DNA from: Neisseria meningitidis
GTDB taxonomy: Bacteria; Pseudomonadota; Gammaproteobacteria; Burkholderiales; Neisseriaceae
DNA length: 64,000 bases
Direction of reading: 5' to 3'
Assembly: GCF_900638555.1 (NCBI RefSeq)
Contig: NZ_LR134525.1
Location: forward strand, 1,798,001-1,862,000
In this document: positions 18,819 to 27,832 of the stretch, piece after piece
Position numbering within the stretch: the first letter of the stretch is position 1
Layout of the letters: each line of letters opens with the position of its first letter
Program-made: the position numbers and the translations under genes
The notes under the pieces: model-generated
Told to the model about the DNA's origin: nothing
The model's database searches: none
Seen by the model: the letters and a program-made list of their open reading frames with translations, nothing else

Positions 18819-18839
18819 GCCCAAGAAAGGAAGCACCCG

Positions 18840-19448
18840 ATGAAACCCAAACCGCACACCGTCCGCACCCTGACTGCCGCCGTCCTCAGCCTTGCCCTCG
18901 GCGGCTGCGTCAGCGCAGTCGTCGGCGGCGCGGCGGTCGGCGCGAAATCCGCCGTCGACCGCCGAACCACCGGCGCGCAAACCGACGACAACGTAATGGC
19001 GCTGCGTATCGAAACCACCGCCCGCTCCTATCTGCGCCAAAACAACCAAACCAAAGGCTACACGCCCCAAATCTCCGTTGTCGGCTACAACCGCCACCTG
19101 CTGCTGCTCGGACAAGTCGCCACCGAAGGCGAGAAACAGTTCGTCGGTCAGATTGCACGTTCCGAACAGGCCGCCGAAGGCGTGTACAACTACATTACCG
19201 TCGCCTCCCTGCCGCGCACTGCCGGCGACATCGCCGGCGACACTTGGAACACATCCAAAGTCCGCGCCACGCTGTTGGGCATCAGCCCCGCCACACAGGC
19301 GCGCGTCAAAATCGTTACCTACGGCAACGTAACCTACGTTATGGGCATCCTCACCCCCGAAGAACAGGCGCAGATTACCCAAAAAGTCAGCACCACCGTC
19401 GGCGTACAAAAAGTCATCACCCTCTACCAAAACTACGTCCAACGCTGA
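18840..19448 (+). CDS. dolP: Outer-membrane lipoprotein DolP/YraP with two BON domains (GNA2091)
   Basis: 202 residues. A lipoprotein signal peptide has lipobox LALGGC (Cys23). Two BON domains cover about 55-120 (VMALRIETTARSYL..., ISVVGYNRHLLLLGQV) and 130-200 (TSKVRATLLG..., VKIVTYGNVTYVMGIL..., VQKVITLYQNYVQR). DolP maintains outer-membrane integrity and supports the BAM complex at division sites. Order and sequence correspond to GNA2091, the accessory antigen fused to factor H binding protein in a licensed serogroup B vaccine (established knowledge). Confidence 0.95.
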   Translation: MKPKPHTVRTLTAAVLSLALGGCVSAVVGGAAVGAKSAVDRRTTGAQTDDNVMALRIETTARSYLRQNNQTKGYTPQISVVGYNRHLLLLGQVATEGEKQFVGQIARSEQAAEGVYNYITVASLPRTAGDIAGDTWNTSKVRATLLGISPATQARVKIVTYGNVTYVMGILTPEEQAQITQKVSTTVGVQKVITLYQNYVQR

Positions 19449-19455
19449 CTCGGCA

Positions 19456-19484
19456 ATGCCGTCTGAACCGCCTTCAGACGGCAT
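19456..19484 (+). terminator. Inverted-DUS terminator after dolP
   Basis: ATGCCGTCTGAAC and TTCAGACGGCAT with a 5-bp loop. The open frame of the next gene extends over it but that start is not credible. Confidence 0.85.
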
Positions 19485-19512
19485 TGCCCGACACCCCAAA
19501 AGCACAATCAAA

Positions 19513-20106
19513 ATGGCAAAAAAACCGAACAAACCCTTCAGGCTGACCCCCAAACTCCTGATACGCGCCGTATTGCTCATCTGTATCACCGCCATCGGCG
19601 CATTGGCAATAGGCATCGTCAGCACATTCAACCCGAACGGCGACAAAACCCTCCAAACCGAACCGCAACACACCGACAGCCCCCGCGAAACCGAATTCTG
19701 GCTGCCAAACGGCGTAGTCGGACAAGATGCCGCCCAACCCGAACACCACCACGCCTCCTCATCCGCACCCGCACAGCCGGACGGCACAGACGAAAGCGGC
19801 AGCGGACTGCCGTCCCCTGCCGCACCCAAGAAAAACCGGGTCAAACCGCAACCTGCCGACACAGCTCAAACCGACAGGCAGCCGGACGACGCCGGAGCAC
19901 AAGCTGAAAACACACTCAAAGAAACCCCCGTACTGCCCACAAACGTCCCCCGTCCCGAACCCCGAAAAGAAACACCCGAAAAACAGGCACAGCCCAAAGA
20001 AACACCCAAAGAAAAAGAAACGCCCAAAGAAAACCATACCAAACCGGACACCCCGAAAAACACGCCGCCTAAACCCCATAAAGAAATTCTCGACAACCTC
20101 TTCTGA
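19513..20106 (+). CDS. Single-pass membrane protein with proline/lysine-rich periplasmic region
   Basis: 197 residues from ATG 19513 (MAKKPNKPFRLTP). An upstream in-frame ATG at 19456 would be encoded by the terminator hairpin and is rejected. One membrane helix (about 14-36, LIRAVLLICITAIGALAIGIV) is followed by a disordered Pro-, Lys-, Glu- and Gln-rich tail with repeats of KETPKE-type units (about 160-190). Such tails resemble spanning segments of TonB-like or envelope scaffold proteins, but no domain is recognisable. It precedes map by 39 bp. Confidence 0.7.
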   Translation: MAKKPNKPFRLTPKLLIRAVLLICITAIGALAIGIVSTFNPNGDKTLQTEPQHTDSPRETEFWLPNGVVGQDAAQPEHHHASSSAPAQPDGTDESGSGLPSPAAPKKNRVKPQPADTAQTDRQPDDAGAQAENTLKETPVLPTNVPRPEPRKETPEKQAQPKETPKEKETPKENHTKPDTPKNTPPKPHKEILDNLF

Positions 20107-20145
20107 CCCGGCACGGCAGGCACACCCGCAATCCAAGGAAGCATT

Positions 20146-20925
20146 ATGAACGGCATCATCATCAAAACCCCCGAAGAAATCGAAAAAATGCGCGAGCTGG
20201 GCAAACTCGTCGCCGAAGCCCTCGACTACATCGGACAATTCGTCAAACCCGGCGTAACCACCGACGAAATCGACAAACTCGTTTACGACTACCACGTCAA
20301 CGTCCAAGGCGGCTATCCCGCCCCCCTGCACTACGGCAACCCGCCCTACCCCAAATCCTGCTGCACCTCCGTCAACCACGTCATCTGCCACGGCATTCCC
20401 GACGACAAGCCGCTCAAAGAAGGCGACATTATCAACATCGACCTCACCATCAAAAAAGACGGCTTCCACGGCGACTCCAGCCGTATGTTTACCGTCGGCA
20501 AAGTCTCCCCCATCGCCCAACGCCTGATCGACGTAACCCACGCCTCCATGATGGCGGGCATAGAAGCCGTCAAACCCGGCGCGACACTGGGCGACGTAGG
20601 TTACGCCTGCCAACAGGTTGCCGAAAACGCCGGCTATTCCGTCGTACAGGAATTCTGCGGACACGGCATCGGGCGCGGTTTCCACGAAGCCCCGCAAGTG
20701 TTGCACTACGGAAAAAAAGGACAGGGCTCCGTTCTAAAACCGGGTATGATTTTTACCGTCGAACCGATGATCAACCAAGGCAAACGCCACCTGCGTATCC
20801 TCAACGACGGCTGGACGGTGGTTACCAAAGACCGCTCCCTCTCCGCCCAATGGGAACACGAAGTCTTGGTGACCGAAACCGGCTACGAAATCCTCACCGT
20901 CAGCCCCGCCTCCGGCAAACCCTGA
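20146..20925 (+). CDS. map: Methionine aminopeptidase type I
   Basis: 259 residues. It removes the initiator Met from nascent proteins. The metal-binding site is visible: HYGNPPYPKSCCTSVN; VINIDLTIKKDGFHGDSSRMF (two Asp); EFCGHGIGRGFHE (His); FTVEPMINQG (Glu); and WEHEVLVTETG (Glu). AAGGAAG precedes the ATG. Confidence 0.97.
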   Translation: MNGIIIKTPEEIEKMRELGKLVAEALDYIGQFVKPGVTTDEIDKLVYDYHVNVQGGYPAPLHYGNPPYPKSCCTSVNHVICHGIPDDKPLKEGDIINIDLTIKKDGFHGDSSRMFTVGKVSPIAQRLIDVTHASMMAGIEAVKPGATLGDVGYACQQVAENAGYSVVQEFCGHGIGRGFHEAPQVLHYGKKGQGSVLKPGMIFTVEPMINQGKRHLRILNDGWTVVTKDRSLSAQWEHEVLVTETGYEILTVSPASGKP

Positions 20926-21079
20926 AGCCGGACGTATCCGCCCCATAAAAACAAACAATGCCGTCTGAAAGAAACGGCAGATATGATATATAATATAAAA
21001 ACAGGCTTGACCCGGCACATTACGAAAACAAAGCAAATCGGAATTTGCCCCGCAACCAGACAAACTTAAAGGAAGTTTT

Positions 21080-21379
21080 ATGAAAATATTTGAAAATATA
21101 GAAGATGTTAAAGCCATCCGTAAAAAGACCGGGCTGAACCAGATAGACTTCTGGGGCAAGGTCGGCGTTACCCAGTCCGGAGGATCGCGCTACGAAACCG
21201 GCCGCAAAATGCCCAAACCCGTACGCGAACTGCTCCGCCTCGTCCATATCGAATGCATCGATTTGGCGAAAGTCAACAAAAAAGATATGGAAATCGCCGC
21301 CCTGTTGAAAAAACACCATCCCGACCTGTATGCCGAGTTGTCCAAACAGACCAAGTCCGAAAGAAAAAAACAAAGTTAA
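21080..21379 (+). CDS. Small helix-turn-helix (XRE-like) DNA-binding protein
   Basis: 99 residues. GLNQIDFWGKVGVTQSGGSRYETGRKMPKPVRELLRLVH (about 19-56) is an HTH of the Cro/C1 type, with a basic C-terminal tail. GGAAG lies 7 bp upstream. It resembles chromosomal neisserial HTH regulators. No toxin partner is adjacent, so a toxin-antitoxin role is not supported. Target genes unknown. Confidence 0.8.
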   Translation: MKIFENIEDVKAIRKKTGLNQIDFWGKVGVTQSGGSRYETGRKMPKPVRELLRLVHIECIDLAKVNKKDMEIAALLKKHHPDLYAELSKQTKSERKKQS

Positions 21380-21616
21380 ACCGCAACCTCCGGATGCCCG
21401 ACAGTTTTTCATTTCCGAAAAACGCAAACAATGCCGTCTGAAACACCGGACAGGTCGCCGTATCCCGCCTGCCGCCCCTGCCTCAAACCGCCGAACCGCC
21501 CGAACCCGCCTTTTTACAAACTTTATCCAATTTCCTGTTTATTTCAGGATACGCCGACATTAGAATGTCAAACAGCTCGAAACGGGCAAACTCCACATCC
21601 ATCCAAAGGAATAAAA

Positions 21617-21991
21617 ATGAAACTTCTGACCACCGCAATCCTGTCTTCCGCAATCGCGCTCAGCAGTATGGCTGCTGCTGCCGGCACGAACAACCCCACC
21701 GTTGCCAAAAAAACCGTCAGCTACGTCTGCCAGCAAGGTAAAAAAGTCAAAGTAACCTACGGCTTTAACAAACAGGGCCTGACCACATACGCTTCCGCCG
21801 TCATCAACGGCAAACGTGTGCAAATGCCTGTCAATTTGGATAAATCCGACAATGTGGAAACATTCTACGGCAAAGAAGGCGGTTATGTTTTGGGTACCGG
21901 CGTGATGGATGGCAAATCCTACCGCAAACAGCCCATTATGATTACCGCACCTGACAACCAAATCGTCTTCAAAGACTGTTCCCCACGTTAA
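21617..21991 (+). CDS. acp: Adhesin complex protein ACP, MliC/PliC-type lysozyme inhibitor
   Basis: 124 residues from ATG 21617, with AAAGGA 8 bp upstream. The signal peptide MKLLTTAILSSAIALSSMAAAA is cleaved near AAA-GTN. The mature domain has the MliC fold pattern: VSYVCQQGKKVKVTYGFNKQGLTTYASAVINGKRVQM, a Cys pair (SYVC and FKDC), and GGYVLGTGVMDGKSYR. In meningococci this small surface/periplasmic protein binds host cells and inhibits C-type lysozyme (established knowledge). The longer frame from 21431 is not a real start. Confidence 0.93.
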   Translation: MKLLTTAILSSAIALSSMAAAAGTNNPTVAKKTVSYVCQQGKKVKVTYGFNKQGLTTYASAVINGKRVQMPVNLDKSDNVETFYGKEGGYVLGTGVMDGKSYRKQPIMITAPDNQIVFKDCSPR

Positions 21992-22004
21992 TCAGGCAAC
22001 AAAA

Positions 22005-22039
22005 AACAGCGTTTTCAGAAATGAAAACGCTGTTTTTTT
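22005..22039 (+). terminator. Rho-independent terminator after acp
   Basis: A 13-bp stem AACAGCGTTTTCA.../TGAAAACGCTGTT followed by seven T. Confidence 0.95.
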
Positions 22040-22099
22040 GACCGTTCCATTATTCACAAAAGGGAAAAAACGATTACCTGCCCCGTGTATCAAAACCTG

Positions 22100-22130
22100 C
22101 CCTGCCGGATGAAGGGCATAACCGGCAGGG
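22100..22130 (-). terminator. Hairpin downstream of mqo
   Basis: CCCTGCCGG paired with CCGGCAGGG around 13 bp, about 50 bp past the mqo stop on the minus strand and followed by a weak T-run. A possible terminator. Confidence 0.5.
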
Positions 22131-22178
22131 ACGGCGTCAACACCATATGGGGGTACGGCTTTTCTTGAAAGATTCGGC

Positions 22179-23645
22179 TTAAATATCCAATACTTTCGCG
22201 GTATAGGCGATAATTTCATCCGCCCTTTCAGGGTTTTCGTTCAACTTGATGCCGTAACCCGGTACCAGCTCTTTCAGACGGCCTTCCCACGACGGGGCGC
22301 GCTCGGGGAAGCATTGGTGCATCAGCCGGATCATCAGCGGCACAGCGGTCGATGCGCCCGGCGACGCGCCCAGCAATGCGGCGAGCGAGCCGTCGGCGTG
22401 GGCGACAATCTCCGTACCAAACTGGAGCACGCCGCCTTTTTCGGAGTCTTTTTTAATGATTTGGACGCGTTGCCCTGCGGTGATGAGTTCCCAGTCGTCG
22501 GGGTTTGCCTCGGGGTAGTATTCCAGCAGGGAGGCGAAGCGTTCTTCTTTGGTTTTACGCAATTCGCCCAGCAGGTATTTGGTCAGCGGCATATTCGCCC
22601 AGCCGGCGCGCAGCATAGGATAGAGGTTGTCCATATGGATGGACAGCGGCAAATCCATAAGCGAGCCTTGCTTGAGGAAGTTGGAACGGAAGCCTGCGTA
22701 AGGGCCGAACATAAGGTGGCGTTTGCCGTCCACGTTGCGTGTGTCGAGGTGCGGGACGGACATCGGCGGCGCGCCGACGGAAGCCTGCCCGTACACTTTG
22801 GCGTTGTGTTGTTCGGCAGTTTCGGGGTTGCTGTTGCGGAAGAACAGGCCGGACACGGGGAAGCCGCCGTAGCCCTTGCCTTCGGGGATGCCGGATTTTT
22901 GCAGCAGGGTCAGCGCGCCGCCGCCCGCGCCGAGGAAGAGGAAGCGGGTACGGAGGGTGAGCTGCCCGTCGGGGTTGCGGGTATCGGCGGTTTTGAGCAC
23001 CCACGCGCCGTCGGATTCGCGTTTGATGTCTTCGACGTGGCGGTTGAACTCGGTTTTTACGCCCTTGCCCTGCAAATATTTCACCATTTGGCGCGTCAGC
23101 CGTCCGAAATCGACATCCGTACCTTCGGCGGAGTAGTTGGCGGCGACGGGTTGGTTTTCGTCCCGGCCGCGCATCATCAGCGGAGCCCAATCGGAAATTT
23201 TGTTCCGATCGGTGGAAAATTCCATATTTTCAAAAAGTTTTTGGGTTTTAAACGCGTCATAACGTTTTTGAAGATAAGAACAATGGTCTTCATTCATCAC
23301 CAAAGACATATGCGGCACGGCATTGATGAAGGAATTGTCTTCCAACTTGCCTTCCGCGACCAGCGTCGCCCAAAACTGGCGGCTGACATGAAACTGTTCG
23401 GCAATATTGAGGGCGCGCGCCGGATCGATAATCCCATTTGCACCCAACGGCGCATAGTTCAATTCGCACAGCGCGGAATGCCCCGTGCCGGCGTTGTTCC
23501 ACGCGTTTGACGATTCCAACGCCACATCTTCCAAGCGTTCAATCAGGGTGATTTCCCAAGACGGTTCGAGTTCTTTGAGCAAAACGCCCAAAGTCGCGCT
23601 CATAATGCCGCCGCCCACCAAGACAACGTCTGTCGCTTCAGCCAT
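22179..23645 (-). CDS. mqo: Malate:quinone oxidoreductase
   Basis: 488 residues, FAD-dependent, oxidising malate to oxaloacetate with electrons to the quinone pool at the inner membrane. VVLVGGGIMSATLGVLLKELEPSWEITLIERL is the FAD dinucleotide-binding fold. SSNAWNNAGTGHSALCELNY, VDFGRLTRQMVKYL, FLFLGAGGGALTLLQKSGI and FGPYAGFRSNFLKQGS are all family-typical. AGGAG precedes the start. Neisseria depend on this enzyme in place of the NAD malate dehydrogenase. Confidence 0.96.
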   Translation of the reverse strand: MAEATDVVLVGGGIMSATLGVLLKELEPSWEITLIERLEDVALESSNAWNNAGTGHSALCELNYAPLGANGIIDPARALNIAEQFHVSRQFWATLVAEGKLEDNSFINAVPHMSLVMNEDHCSYLQKRYDAFKTQKLFENMEFSTDRNKISDWAPLMMRGRDENQPVAANYSAEGTDVDFGRLTRQMVKYLQGKGVKTEFNRHVEDIKRESDGAWVLKTADTRNPDGQLTLRTRFLFLGAGGGALTLLQKSGIPEGKGYGGFPVSGLFFRNSNPETAEQHNAKVYGQASVGAPPMSVPHLDTRNVDGKRHLMFGPYAGFRSNFLKQGSLMDLPLSIHMDNLYPMLRAGWANMPLTKYLLGELRKTKEERFASLLEYYPEANPDDWELITAGQRVQIIKKDSEKGGVLQFGTEIVAHADGSLAALLGASPGASTAVPLMIRLMHQCFPERAPSWEGRLKELVPGYGIKLNENPERADEIIAYTAKVLDI

Positions 23646-24009
23646 GGTTTACTCCTAAAAAACAGGCATCTTCTGCCCTTATGGTTATTTGCCGTACTAC
23701 AAACGCCTGAATCGCAAAAGCAGGGAAAACCGGCAATGGTGTGTGTCCGAGTATGCTGTTTCGGGGTTGGAATGCGTTGCAAGTATGGCTTCCGACACCG
23801 CTTCAGGGGCTTGTAATATGTTATCGTGAATGTAGTGGATTTTACTGGGAAATGCAAAGTTTTTCTGTCGCCCGCCAAGCCCGGGAACTGCGAAATGAAA
23901 AATAAAAATAGTTATTTATCTATATATATCAAATTTTTAATAGATAAAAAATCAAAATTGTTTATATATTAATTTTTAAAAGATTGTCAGCATATTGCGT
24001 TAAGTTTTT
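23646..24009. other. Regulatory intergenic region upstream of mqo
   Basis: No gene seen. The distal 120 bp (23890-24008) is very AT-rich with several TATATA and AAATTTTTA blocks, and probably holds the mqo promoter region or binding sites for global regulators. No specific operator identified. Confidence 0.4.
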
Positions 24010-24164
24010 TATAGTGGATTAACAAAAATCAGGACAAGGCAACGAAGCCGTAGACAGTACAAATAGTACGGAACCGATTCACTTGGTGCTTCAGCACCTT
24101 AGAGAATCGTTCTCTTTGAGTTAAGGCGAGGCAACGCCGTACTGGTTTTTGTTAATCCACTATA
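24010..24164. repeat. Correia repeat enclosed element (155 bp)
   Basis: Full-length element with inverted TATAGTGGATTAAC ends. It ends 17 bp before the stop codon of the acetyltransferase gene that is transcribed towards it. Confidence 0.95.
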
Positions 24165-24181
24165 AATTTGAAAATACTGCC

Positions 24182-24772
24182 TCACACCTGCACGCCATAC
24201 TCTGCCAACCTGCCGGTCAGGATTTCCCTGTTTTTGCACCAATCTTCCCTCAGCATACTGTACACAACCGTATCGCGCACACTGCCGTCTTTACGGAGCA
24301 TATACATACGCAGCACGCCGTCTTTTTCCGCACCCAGCCGTTCGATGGCACGTTGCGAGGCAAGGTTCAGAATATCCGTGCGCCATCCCACGCAACGGCA
24401 AGCCAAAACATCAAATGCGTAATCCAACAGCATGATTTTGCAACAGGTGTTTATCCGTGTCCGCCGTGCCGATGCCGCATACCATGTGAATCCGATATCC
24501 AAACGCGGAATCTGCGGTTCAAAATGATAATACGCCGTTGTCCCGACCACCCTGCCCGCCTCTTCATCGACAACCGCAAACGCCAAACGCGTTGCCAATG
24601 CTGTCCCGATATAGTCTGCCACCCTATCCGGATGGGGCGCGGACGTTACCCCCAGCTTCCAAACCTCCCCATCGCAAACCGCCTCGCGCAAACCCGTTTC
24701 ATGATGCACATCCAACGGTTCGAGCCGAACGCCGCCCAATGACAAGACCGGCAGTATTATCTTTTCCGACAT
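24182..24772 (-). CDS. GNAT family N-acetyltransferase (RimJ/RimL-like)
   Basis: 196 residues. VRLEPLDVHHETGLREAV near the N terminus, VVDEEAGRVVGTTAYYHFEPQIPRLDIGFTWYAASARRTRINTCCKIMLLDYAFD covering beta4 and the acetyl-CoA loop region, and NLASQRAIERLGAEKDGVLRMYML at the C-terminal end give the RimJ/L pattern. It likely acetylates an amino group on a protein or small molecule; the substrate is unknown. GGGAGAAAAGG precedes the start. Confidence 0.85.
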   Translation of the reverse strand: MSEKIILPVLSLGGVRLEPLDVHHETGLREAVCDGEVWKLGVTSAPHPDRVADYIGTALATRLAFAVVDEEAGRVVGTTAYYHFEPQIPRLDIGFTWYAASARRTRINTCCKIMLLDYAFDVLACRCVGWRTDILNLASQRAIERLGAEKDGVLRMYMLRKDGSVRDTVVYSMLREDWCKNREILTGRLAEYGVQV

Positions 24773-24794
24773 CCTTTTCTCCCAATATTCCGCC

Positions 24795-24829
24795 TTCAGA
24801 CGGCATTTCCGCCCGGAATGCCGTCTGAA
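24795..24829. terminator. Inverted DUS pair between the cyclo-ligase and acetyltransferase genes
   Basis: TTCAGACGGCAT and ATGCCGTCTGAA with an 11-bp spacer, just past the cyclo-ligase stop on the minus strand. Confidence 0.75.
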
Positions 24830-24832
24830 CGG

Positions 24833-25414
24833 CTAAAAACACAATATCCCCGCCTCCGACACAAAACCGTCCAGCGGCAGGTCGTGCGCCTCGCGCGGCA
24901 GCGTGCCGACCAGTTGGCAGGCAAAGCCCACGCCCACGGTTTTTGCCTGCAAACGGTATTTCATCGCTGCAAGCGTCGCATCGTAATAGCCGCCTGCCTG
25001 CCCCAAACGGTAGCCTTCGCGGTCTATGCCGACAAGCGGAACGAGCAATACCGACAAACCGTGCACGCGGATTTTGCGCCCTGCAAACTGCGGCACGTTC
25101 AACCTCGCCCTGCCCCGTATGCGCTCCCGTTCCATTCCGCTTTCAGGATACGGCGTAAACCACATCCGCCGCGAACGCGGTTCGATATAAGGCAGATAAA
25201 GTTTTGCGCCGCGTTTTTGCGCCGCGCGGACAAAGCCGTCCAAACGCAATTCCTTGCCCATCGGCCAATACACGCCGATTTTCCGACCGTGCTTGATATA
25301 ACGTTTGAGCAGGCGGTTAATTTTTACCGTTGCCGCCGCCCGCACGTCCCACCCCATTTGCGAACGCCGCCCGCGTAATTCGCGGCGCAGGGCGTGTTTT
25401 TCCTCGTTCCTCAT
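24833..25414 (-). CDS. 5-formyltetrahydrofolate cyclo-ligase
   Basis: 193 residues from MRNEEKHALRRELRGRR (25414; GAAAGG upstream). It converts 5-formyl-THF to 5,10-methenyl-THF with ATP. IGVYWPMGKELRLDGF, LYLPYIEPRSRRMWF, VPLVGIDREGYRLGQAGGYYDATLA (ATP/folate loop with GxGGGxYD-like pattern) and VGVGFACQLV are characteristic. It complements folD in one-carbon metabolism. The start is embedded next to a DUS (GCCGTCTGAAATG). Confidence 0.93.
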   Translation of the reverse strand: MRNEEKHALRRELRGRRSQMGWDVRAAATVKINRLLKRYIKHGRKIGVYWPMGKELRLDGFVRAAQKRGAKLYLPYIEPRSRRMWFTPYPESGMERERIRGRARLNVPQFAGRKIRVHGLSVLLVPLVGIDREGYRLGQAGGYYDATLAAMKYRLQAKTVGVGFACQLVGTLPREAHDLPLDGFVSEAGILCF

Positions 25415-25491
25415 TTCAGACGGCCTTTCAGGATTGCGGTAGAATGTTGCGATTATAACGATTTTGTTAACATTCAAACAGGACGCACACA

Positions 25492-25725
25492 ATGTGGCAC
25501 ATTGTCGCCATCGGCTATCTTTTTGTTGCCGTGATGTTTTCCGCCGCGCAGCCGAGTATTGCGCGCGCCTTGATTTATTTGGTTTTTTGGGCGGTGCTGC
25601 CCACCGTGTTCACGGTTTTCACCATCACCGTCCGCCGCCGCAACCACCTGATGAGGCAGCAGGAACAGGCTGAATTCGAACAGCAGCGCGCACAACGGCA
25701 AAAAGACAGCGGCACAAAACCCTGA
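25492..25725 (+). CDS. Small inner-membrane protein
   Basis: 77 residues: two hydrophobic helices (about 3-19 and 24-47) followed by a charged Gln/Arg-rich tail on the inner side. No domain recognised. Divergent from the cyclo-ligase gene; a DUS-like sequence follows. Confidence 0.7.
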   Translation: MWHIVAIGYLFVAVMFSAAQPSIARALIYLVFWAVLPTVFTVFTITVRRRNHLMRQQEQAEFEQQRAQRQKDSGTKP

Positions 25726-25901
25726 ATCCCTTTTCAGACGGCCTCTTATCCGCTATAATCCGTCAGTTTTCCATTTCGGAAACACTCTTTTATTTTTTAA
25801 AACTTATGCCCACTTTCGCCGAAGGGTGCTTGACAATAGGCATCGCCTATCAAGTTCTATGCGATTGAATGTGTGCCCTTAACCCTTTCAAGGAAATCAA
25901 A

Positions 25902-26630
25902 ATGTCTCAAATTACTATGCGTCAGATGATTGAAGCCGGCGTTCACTTCGGCCACCAAACCCGTTTCTGGAACCCGAAAATGGCTCAATACATTTTCGGT
26001 GCGCGCAACAAAATCCATATCGTCAACCTGGAAAAAACCCTGCCGATGTTCCAAGACGCGCAAGAAGCCGTACGTCGTCTGGTTGCCAACAAAGGTACAG
26101 TATTGTTCGTAGGTACCAAACGCCAAGCCCGCGACATCATCCGCGAAGAAGCGACCCGCGCCGGCATGCCTTTCGTCGATCACCGTTGGTTGGGCGGTAT
26201 GCTGACCAACTACAAAACCGTTAAGCAATCCATCAAACGCCTGGAAGAAAAAACCGCAGCCTTGGAAAATGCTGCCGAAAGCGGTTTCAGCAAAAAAGAA
26301 ATTCTGGAAATGCAACGCGATGTTGAAAAACTGGAACGTTCTTTGGGCGGTATCAAAAACATGAAAGGCCTGCCCGACGCGATTTTCGTTATCGATACCG
26401 GCTACCAAAAAGGTACTCTGGTCGAGGCTGAAAAACTGGGCATCCCCGTTATCGCCGTAGTCGATACCAACAACAGCCCTGACGGCGTGAAATACGTCAT
26501 CCCCGGCAACGACGACTCCGCCAAAGCCATCCGCCTGTACTGCCGCGGCATCGCTGACGCAGTTTTGGAAGGCAAAAACCAAGCGCTGCAAGAAACCGTA
26601 GCCGCTGCCCAAGAAGCCGCTGCCGAGTAA
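25902..26630 (+). CDS. rpsB: 30S ribosomal protein S2
   Basis: 242 residues from [27 protein letters not shown], start supported by AAGGA; the frame is open 33 bp further upstream without signal. [39 protein letters not shown] and [32 protein letters not shown] are S2 signatures. First gene of the rpsB-tsf unit. Confidence 0.98.
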
Positions 26631-26644
26631 TCCGGCAAACCGAA

Positions 26645-26667
26645 GAGGGGCGTTATGCCCCTTTTCT
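26645..26667 (+). terminator. Hairpin between rpsB and tsf
   Basis: AGGGGCGTTATGCCCCTTTTCTC: a 6-bp GC stem and T-rich tail. Such a hairpin in rpsB-tsf operons gives partial termination. Confidence 0.75.
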
Positions 26668-26758
26668 CAAATATGCCGTCTGAACGTCCGTTCGCGGCAC
26701 ACGATTCCCGAATGCGGAAAATCCTTTCCGTATTTCCCAAAAATCTAGGAGATTCAAA

Positions 26759-27613
26759 ATGGCAGAAATTACTGCAAAAATGGTTGCCGATCTGCGCGCC
26801 GCTACCGGCCTGGGCATGATGGAATGCAAAAAAGCCTTGGTTGAAGCCGAAGGCAACTTCGACAAAGCCGAAGAAATCCTGCGTATCAAATCCGGTGCGA
26901 AAGCCGGTAAACTGGCCGGCCGTACCGCTGCCGAAGGCGTATTGGCTTACGCGATCAACGGCAATGTCGGCGCATTGGTCGAAGTAAACTGCGAAACCGA
27001 CTTCGTTGCTAAAGACGCGGGCTTCGTAGAATTTGCCAACTTCGTTGCGAAAACTGCTGCCGAGAAAAAACCGGCTTCTGTTGAAGAACTGAGCGAACTG
27101 GTTGAAGCAGAACGTAAAGCCATCATCGCTAAATTGGGCGAGAACATGTCTGTTCGCCGCTTCCAAGTGATCGACACTGCCAACCAACTGGTTGCCTACA
27201 TCCACGGTGCATTGGCTACCGAAGGCGTATTGGTTGAGTACAAAGGCTCTGAAGACGTAGCACGCAAAATCGGTATGCACATCGTTGCCGCTAAACCACA
27301 ATGCGTAAGCGAAGCTGAAGTAGATGCTGAAACCGTTGAAAAAGAACGCCACATCTACACCGAACAAGCTATCGCTTCCGGCAAACCTGCCGACATCGCC
27401 GCTAAAATGGTTGAAGGCCGTATCCGTAAATTCTTGGCTGAAATCACTCTGAACGGCCAAGCATTCGTGATAAACCCTGACCAAACTGTTGCCCAATTCG
27501 CTAAAGAAAACGGCACTGAAGTGGTTAGCTTCGTACGCTACAAAGTAGGCGACGGTATCGAGAAAGCCGTTGTCGACTACGCAGCCGAAGTAGCCGCAGC
27601 CGCCAAAGTGTAA
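26759..27613 (+). CDS. tsf: Elongation factor Ts
   Basis: 284 residues. [42 protein letters not shown] is the UBA-like domain binding EF-Tu, followed by [19 protein letters not shown] with the TDFV motif contacting the EF-Tu nucleotide site. It regenerates EF-Tu-GTP. AGGAG precedes the start. Strong terminator after it. Confidence 0.98.
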   Translation: MAEITAKMVADLRAATGLGMMECKKALVEAEGNFDKAEEILRIKSGAKAGKLAGRTAAEGVLAYAINGNVGALVEVNCETDFVAKDAGFVEFANFVAKTAAEKKPASVEELSELVEAERKAIIAKLGENMSVRRFQVIDTANQLVAYIHGALATEGVLVEYKGSEDVARKIGMHIVAAKPQCVSEAEVDAETVEKERHIYTEQAIASGKPADIAAKMVEGRIRKFLAEITLNGQAFVINPDQTVAQFAKENGTEVVSFVRYKVGDGIEKAVVDYAAEVAAAAKV

Positions 27614-27630
27614 GGCACTTATGAAAAAGA

Positions 27631-27669
27631 AAGCACCTGGATTCCAAACGAATCAGGGTGCTTTTTTTT
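27631..27669 (+). terminator. Rho-independent terminator after tsf
   Basis: AAGCACCTGGATTC / GAATCAGGGTGCTT stem with one bulge, then a run of eight T. Confidence 0.95.
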
Positions 27670-27832
27670 GAGAAAACCGTTTGCGGTACCTATTTTAAGA
27701 CGACCGAATATTCAGACCGTCTGAAAACAAAACAATAATAGAACGACACACCATATCATTGTAATTCCGACCGTTTGAAAATTCAGACGGCCCAAACTCC
27801 GACCGACGACATTCAAGAAAGCAAGGTATCCC

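Noticed and set aside
19456..19512. Upstream start of the proline-rich membrane protein
   Set aside because: The extra codons are the inverted-DUS terminator of dolP and are not protein-like.
21080..21379. Antitoxin of a toxin-antitoxin pair
   Set aside because: The HTH protein has no adjacent small toxin gene on either side.
21431..21616. N-terminal extension of ACP
   Set aside because: The extension is proline/arginine-rich and precedes a perfect signal peptide with its own ribosome-binding site at 21617.
22314..23510. 398-codon open frame on the plus strand
   Set aside because: Antisense shadow of mqo.
25780..25901. S2-type ribosomal leader RNA upstream of rpsB
   Set aside because: Some pairing is possible (ATAGGC...GCCTAT) but I could not fit a known S2 leader structure by eye.
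25857..26612. 251-codon open frame on the minus strand
   Set aside because: Antisense to rpsB; the S2 signatures on the plus strand are unambiguous.
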